Origin: Pycnopodia helianthoides
Taxonomy: Eukaryota; Echinodermata; Asteroidea; Forcipulatida; Asteriidae
Assembly: GCA_032158295.1 (NCBI GenBank)
Contig: CM063251.1
Location: forward strand, 16,071,757 to 16,135,756
Direction of reading: 5' to 3'
DNA length: 64,000 bases
The notes under the pieces were generated by a model that did no database searches, was not told where the DNA came from, and saw only the letters and a list, made by a program, of their open reading frames with translations. This document shows, one piece after another, positions 50,265 through 56,200 of the stretch (position 1 is its first letter; each line of letters begins with the position of its first letter). Both the position numbers and the translations under genes were made by a program.

Positions 50265-53200
50265 AAGGATTTCAAAGCATTTCTAACTTCATGTGGAAAA
50301 AAGGCTTTCCAGTGATTTCAAACATTTGGAGTCGCACAGTTATTGTAAACAATTTTGCCGAACATCATACATACCGTATGTTCATGAGTTAAACTTTGAC
50401 TCCGGAGGCCATAATTGGTTTTAAATGTGTCTGTAGATACTCGCTTGATGTGAGAACCAGGTCAAGTATGTTTGTATTGCAAGGCATCAGTGTGATCTAT
50501 TAAGCAGGCTCTGTGAAGTATCAGGATTTCTGCCTCAGAAATCCCCTTTTGAAAGACTTGAATCTTCGGGAAAAGCTTGAATCTTGTTAATGTTACAACT
50601 CGGAAGTTCAGTGAGAGCAGATGACTTTCCATCTGTGCCGGACTTTATTATTTCAGAACCGCCACAACTCATTTAAGAGAGATTTTCATAAGCAATGTGT
50701 TACTGCAAACCTTTCTAAAATGTTACCACAAACCTTGTTAGAATGCTACCACAAACCTTACTAGATTGCTACCACAAACCTTACTAGAATGCTACCACAA
50801 ACCTTGCTAGAATGTTACCACATACCTTGCTAGAATGCTACCACAAACCTTACTAGAATGCTACACACAAACCTTACTAGATTGTTACCACAAACCTTAC
50901 TAGAATGTTACCACAAACCTTGCGAGAATGCTACCACAAACCTTACTAGAATGCTACCACAAACCTTACTAGAATGTTACCACAAACCTTACTAAATGCT
51001 ACCACATACCTTGCTAGAATGTTACCACAAACCTTGCTAAGAAATGCTACCACAAACCTTACTAGAATGCTACCACAAACCTTACTAGAATGTTACCACA
51101 AACCTTACTAGAATGCTACCACAATACCTTGCTAGAATGTTACCACAACCTTGCTAGAATGTTACCACAAACCTTACTAGAATGTTCACCTACAAACCTT
51201 ACTAGAATGTTACCACATACCTTCTAGAATGTACCACAACCTTCTAGAATGTTACCACAAACCTTACTAGAATGTTACCACATACCTTGCTAGAATGTTA
51301 CCACAAACCTTACTAGAATGTTACCACAAACCTTACTAGAATGCTACCACATACCTTGCTAGAATGTTACCACAAACCTTACTAGAATGTTACCACAACC
51401 TTACAGAATGTTACCACAAACCTTACTAGAATGTTACCACAAACCTTACTAGAATGTTACCACATACCTTGCTAGAGGTACCACAAACCTTACTAGAATG
51501 TTACCACAAACCTTACTAGAATGTTACCACATACCTTCTAGAATGCTACACACAAACCTTCCCAGAAAGTTACCACAAACCTTACTAAAATGTTACCACA
51601 AATCTTACTAAAATGTAATATTTTTACAACCTGCCTTCGATTAGCATTTAGATAAAGTGAGTTCACCCTTTAGAGATCATAGCGGCCGGAGAAAATGGCT
51701 TGTACCAAAACACCCATAACAGCCGCAAACGACTGCAATATTTGATCTTTTTCCACTCAACCAAAAAGGTCAAAGTAAAGATCAAGACATGAATTGACAT
51801 TTTCAAATGTTTCCCATGTTGACTTAGTGTAAAAAAAAAAAAAAAATTGCTGTTTTATATTATTTATTTTCAGACACTTTTGTAAGAAAAAAATGTTTCA
51901 AAAAATTATACAACAAAACCGTGCATATGGTGATGATTATATTGAATGGTGTCTAAAGGGTTAATGTGAAATAATATAAAGATAAAATGTGGAACGTTTC
52001 ATTTTTTATTTGATGTGGAACCTTTTATTATATTTTATTTACACACACATCCAACAGCACAATCAGCACCAGGTTGAATAGGAAACAAGAAGAAATGTCA
52101 GTTTTAGGTGTTTTTTAGTCCGTGCAAGTCTGCGCACATTCAAACATTTTTGTGATCACTTTGGTCACACAGACATTGCTTAAAGGCAAAGTATACCTTA
52201 GGTTTTTAGGACGTTTGATTGTTTTAATTCCTGATAAAATGTTGATAATTATATACAATAAAACTACCCTGTGAAAATTTAATTTTCAAAAGGTGGTACG
52301 TGTTTTTTTAAATATCGCCAAAACGACAATATGTCCACACATAAATTAACTCCCTAATAGGAATACACAATCTGAGAGACGTTTTCAGATTCAAATTTTT
52401 GGGGGATAAAAACTGACATCTTTTTTCATATCCACATTATTTCAAAGTGAAATATTTCTCAAAATGCTTTATACTATCAAAAGATTGCTATACTTCTAGC
52501 CAAGTCAGTTTTTATTGCCATTAATTTTTTTAGAGTGATTACCAATCGTATACCTTCCCTTTAACACATGAATGAAACAAACTCGTGCACTTTTATTGGG
52601 TCCTAATGTTCAAATATGCGCCAGATTTACTCACGTCTATTAGGTCAGGGGCCAAAAACCCAATCCACATGCGAGGCGCGGTCTGAGGTGGGATTCGAAC
52701 CTAGGGTCCACAGAGGTAAAAGTCAGGGAAAGAAACCACTGAACCAACCCAATTCCCCAAATAGATAATACTAAACCTTTAACACATATTTTGAATATTA
52801 TATGCATCAGCTGTACATCATAATACAAAAACCATTACCGTGGTTTGGTCCCCCGTGTCCCCCCCCCTCCCTTTTTCCCCCTCTTCTCCTTCCCCTCACT
52901 TTAAAACAAACAAAGTCAACAGACTATCGGGAATAAATGCATCAGTATGACCGATGGGGTTTTTCTGGTTGTGTAAACCGACTACTGGATATGAAAGATT
53001 AATAGCTCTTTGCCAAGTAAACCGTGTAGCAATTTGTTTGCTTTGGGGGGTAAGAGAGAGAGAGAGGTAGAGAGAGAGAGAGATCGGGAATGGCTCTCTC
53101 GCTCAATTGTTTTAGCACGGCGTAATTAAGGGTGTCAGCCGTTCTTTATTTACGGCGGTGTTGAATGTAAAACTGTGACCTATATTTTCGTTGCCTTCTG

Positions 53201-56200
53201 GGGTCCGGGCTGTGGTTTGTTTGATCATGCCTTTTGGCTTTCACCTTTCAAAGAATTTGAATATTTATTTGATTTAATTGAGAGGGTCTTGAGTCGTGTT
53301 TGAAATTTCAAAAATTATAATCTGAGGTGAAAAATTTGGGCTTAAATCCCCCCCCACCCCCCCCCCCCAATGTTCCCATACTATAACACACTATTTTCCT
53401 CTTGTATAGAACTCCCCCCCCCCACAAAAAAAATAAATAAATAATACAAATAAATAAATAATAATAATAATAAAAAAAAAAAAAAAAAAAAAAAATCCTC
53501 AAAAGAATTCCTGAGATTCCAAGCACACAATGAAGACACAATGGGGGGGGGGGGGGGGGGGCGTACCGTCTGCCCCATATCAGCACCAATTGTAAAATTC
53601 TTCTCCTGGAGGGACCAGGTGCACTTTTTGAAAACGTCCAGGACTTATCTCACTCTCACCACAGGTTCTTCTTGGAACTATGACTTCTTCCGAGAAGAAA
53701 TTATTTATGGTTATCACCAGAACTGACTTGAGTTTTATTCACACATTTTGTCGCCAAAAGGCCTGTGTAGACAAAACCACTCTTTTTCGGCGAAACCTCA
53801 AAAAAGCTACCATCTTTTGAAATGAAATTTTTCATGGCTTAGTTTTATTGTATATGTTAACATAAAACAATCGAACGGTTCCAAAAACCAAAGGTATACG
53901 TTGCCTATAAGAATGGAAATGCCATCTTTTCAACATACATCCTAAAATTTTGATCCATTAGTGTCAGACGTGTTTGTCAGCATCGACTTATACCCCTGAA
54001 TAACAAAAAATTAAGAAAATAAAGGTGGACAAATAGAGGAAACTGAATAGGACCTCACCTTGTCTGTTGGCATTGTGGACCCTTATGATGACATATAAGA
54101 TATATTCTTGTATTGAATTTGTGGTTTATTTTTTGCGTAATCTTTATTGAAAATATTCAGCTGTCACTACTCCTGGTTTTGAATACAATACAATTCATAA
54201 TACCAGTCTGTGATTCACAAAGTCATTAGAGTTTTTTTCTTTGTCCTGATCCTTTCAAGAAGATCTATGAAGAAAATGAATGAAATGAAACAAAATAACA
54301 AATATAAAACATTCTGTATGATTCACAAAGTACTTGGGTTAAAGTCAATAGAGTATTTTCTTTCAATATTTTTTTCCCCCGCCTGATCCTTTTGAAACCA
54401 CAAAAATGGAAAAGAAGAAAAGAAAAAGAAGAAAGAACAAAAACGTTAGGCCTATTAAAAAAACGGAGAGAGAAAAGAATAACAATGAAAGAAATAAAAA
54501 TGAATGAAGTTAACGGATGAGTCATCAAATGGCTTTATAAGCAATTTTCAGTTTACTGCAGTCGTTCATCCTTTTGAGCAAACACACTTAAAATTAATTC
54601 ACAGAGTGGAGTTTATTTTCGGCAAGGAACAGAAATAATGAAAGATCTTCAGCCCCCGTCCCAAGGGTTGTCGGATTTTGTATCAGGTGATTTTTTTTTC
54701 GAACAATGGCTCTGTACTTTCGTTGTGGTCCCCTCTCAGCGGTGTACCATCACTAATTGTGACGCATCCTTCTCGGTCAAATTTGCAGTGGTGTATCCAA
54801 TAAGAGTAACCCTTTTCTTTGATCTTATATATACGTTTTACGGGCTAGGCTGTTCCCCGCAAAATTCGTTTGAGCCACCACCCGAATTTTTGATTTCAAT
54901 ATTTGTGTATATATTTTTTTATTTGAAAATAAAATTTGATTTTAAATTATTTTTATTTGATCCCACCAAATTTTTTTAAAGAAAAAAATTCAGGAGACAA
55001 AGAAAATCATACAAAATTTTTGGACATTGAAGTTAATGGTGTGGTTTCACAAAATCTAATAAAAAAAAATATATAAAAAATATATGAAACAACTGCCCAA
55101 TATCGTAGAACTGTTTGATCAGGAAAAAAATTGCTGAGCACAACAAAATTTTGCTAACCAGAGTAATGTTACCAGCCTAAACACTGTGCCATCTGTACCA
55201 TATGTGACTGGTATCTTTCTCGCATTTTCAAGCAAAACATTTTCAAGCAAATCTTTCTGCTTAAAGCAGCTCTATGAAACTATGCCCACATCAGGGAACG
55301 TGTTGAATTAATTTCAGATAATATTCTGACATTTTTTCTTGTGTTAAGTTAACCTAATTTTCCCCCCCGATGAAGCTAAAAAAGGTTTATTATTTTGTAT
55401 TTAAAGCCTAAGATTTTCTCCGAACTCCTTTTGCACCAAAGCTACAAGAAAAAATAGACGACTTTCTTTCGCATGAAATGAAGTGTGTTTTTCCTCCCCC
55501 ATTCCTCACAAACAGTAATGAATGATTGATTTGAAATGAATGAGAAAACACAACAGCTTGATTCAATCGTGTGGATGTAGCACGTCCTCGGACGCCATGC
55601 CGGCGACAACGCTGGAGAGTCAAGCCCCCCAACCTCTCAACAGGTGCTCCAGATACCCCCCCCCCAACCCATTATTGACATCATCAACATCCTTAGTATG
55701 ACTAAAAACATCCGCTTTTATCAGTACTCGGCCGGCCCGTTGTAAGGGAAGAGCTGTTGGGGGGATTTTCCTTGGAAGGTTTCTCTCTTTTGTTGCCGGT
55801 TGTTTTATTTTGAAGGTATTATACAGGATTTGTTAAGGATATAAAACACCGTTGTTTAATTTTTAGTCTGAAAGCTTACTGATTAGGGAGTTCATGCTAG
55901 AATGTTTTTTTTTCTGTGAAATATTTCCCTCTGATTTGAAGTCATATTCCGGAAAACTAGTCTCTGAAAACCTTTTTAAAATGCAACAGCTGATTTCGGT
56001 TGTTACAACCCAAATAAAGGACACTGTGTCTACATGCTGACACTCGCACATGGTTTTTCACTATTTTCTCCTGACTGACACTTACCGATTCAGCCGAAAT
56101 TTTCACAGGTTTGTTATTTCATGTATAATATGGTTGATCACACAAAACATGAACACTGTCTGCGACTATTTTGTCAGCTCGGCCAATCCTGTATTATACC

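Noticed and set aside
50694..51615. CRISPR-like look of regularly spaced short repeats
   Set aside because: Units are contiguous with no unique spacers, and the DNA is animal; the same holds for the arrays at 2069 and 23136.
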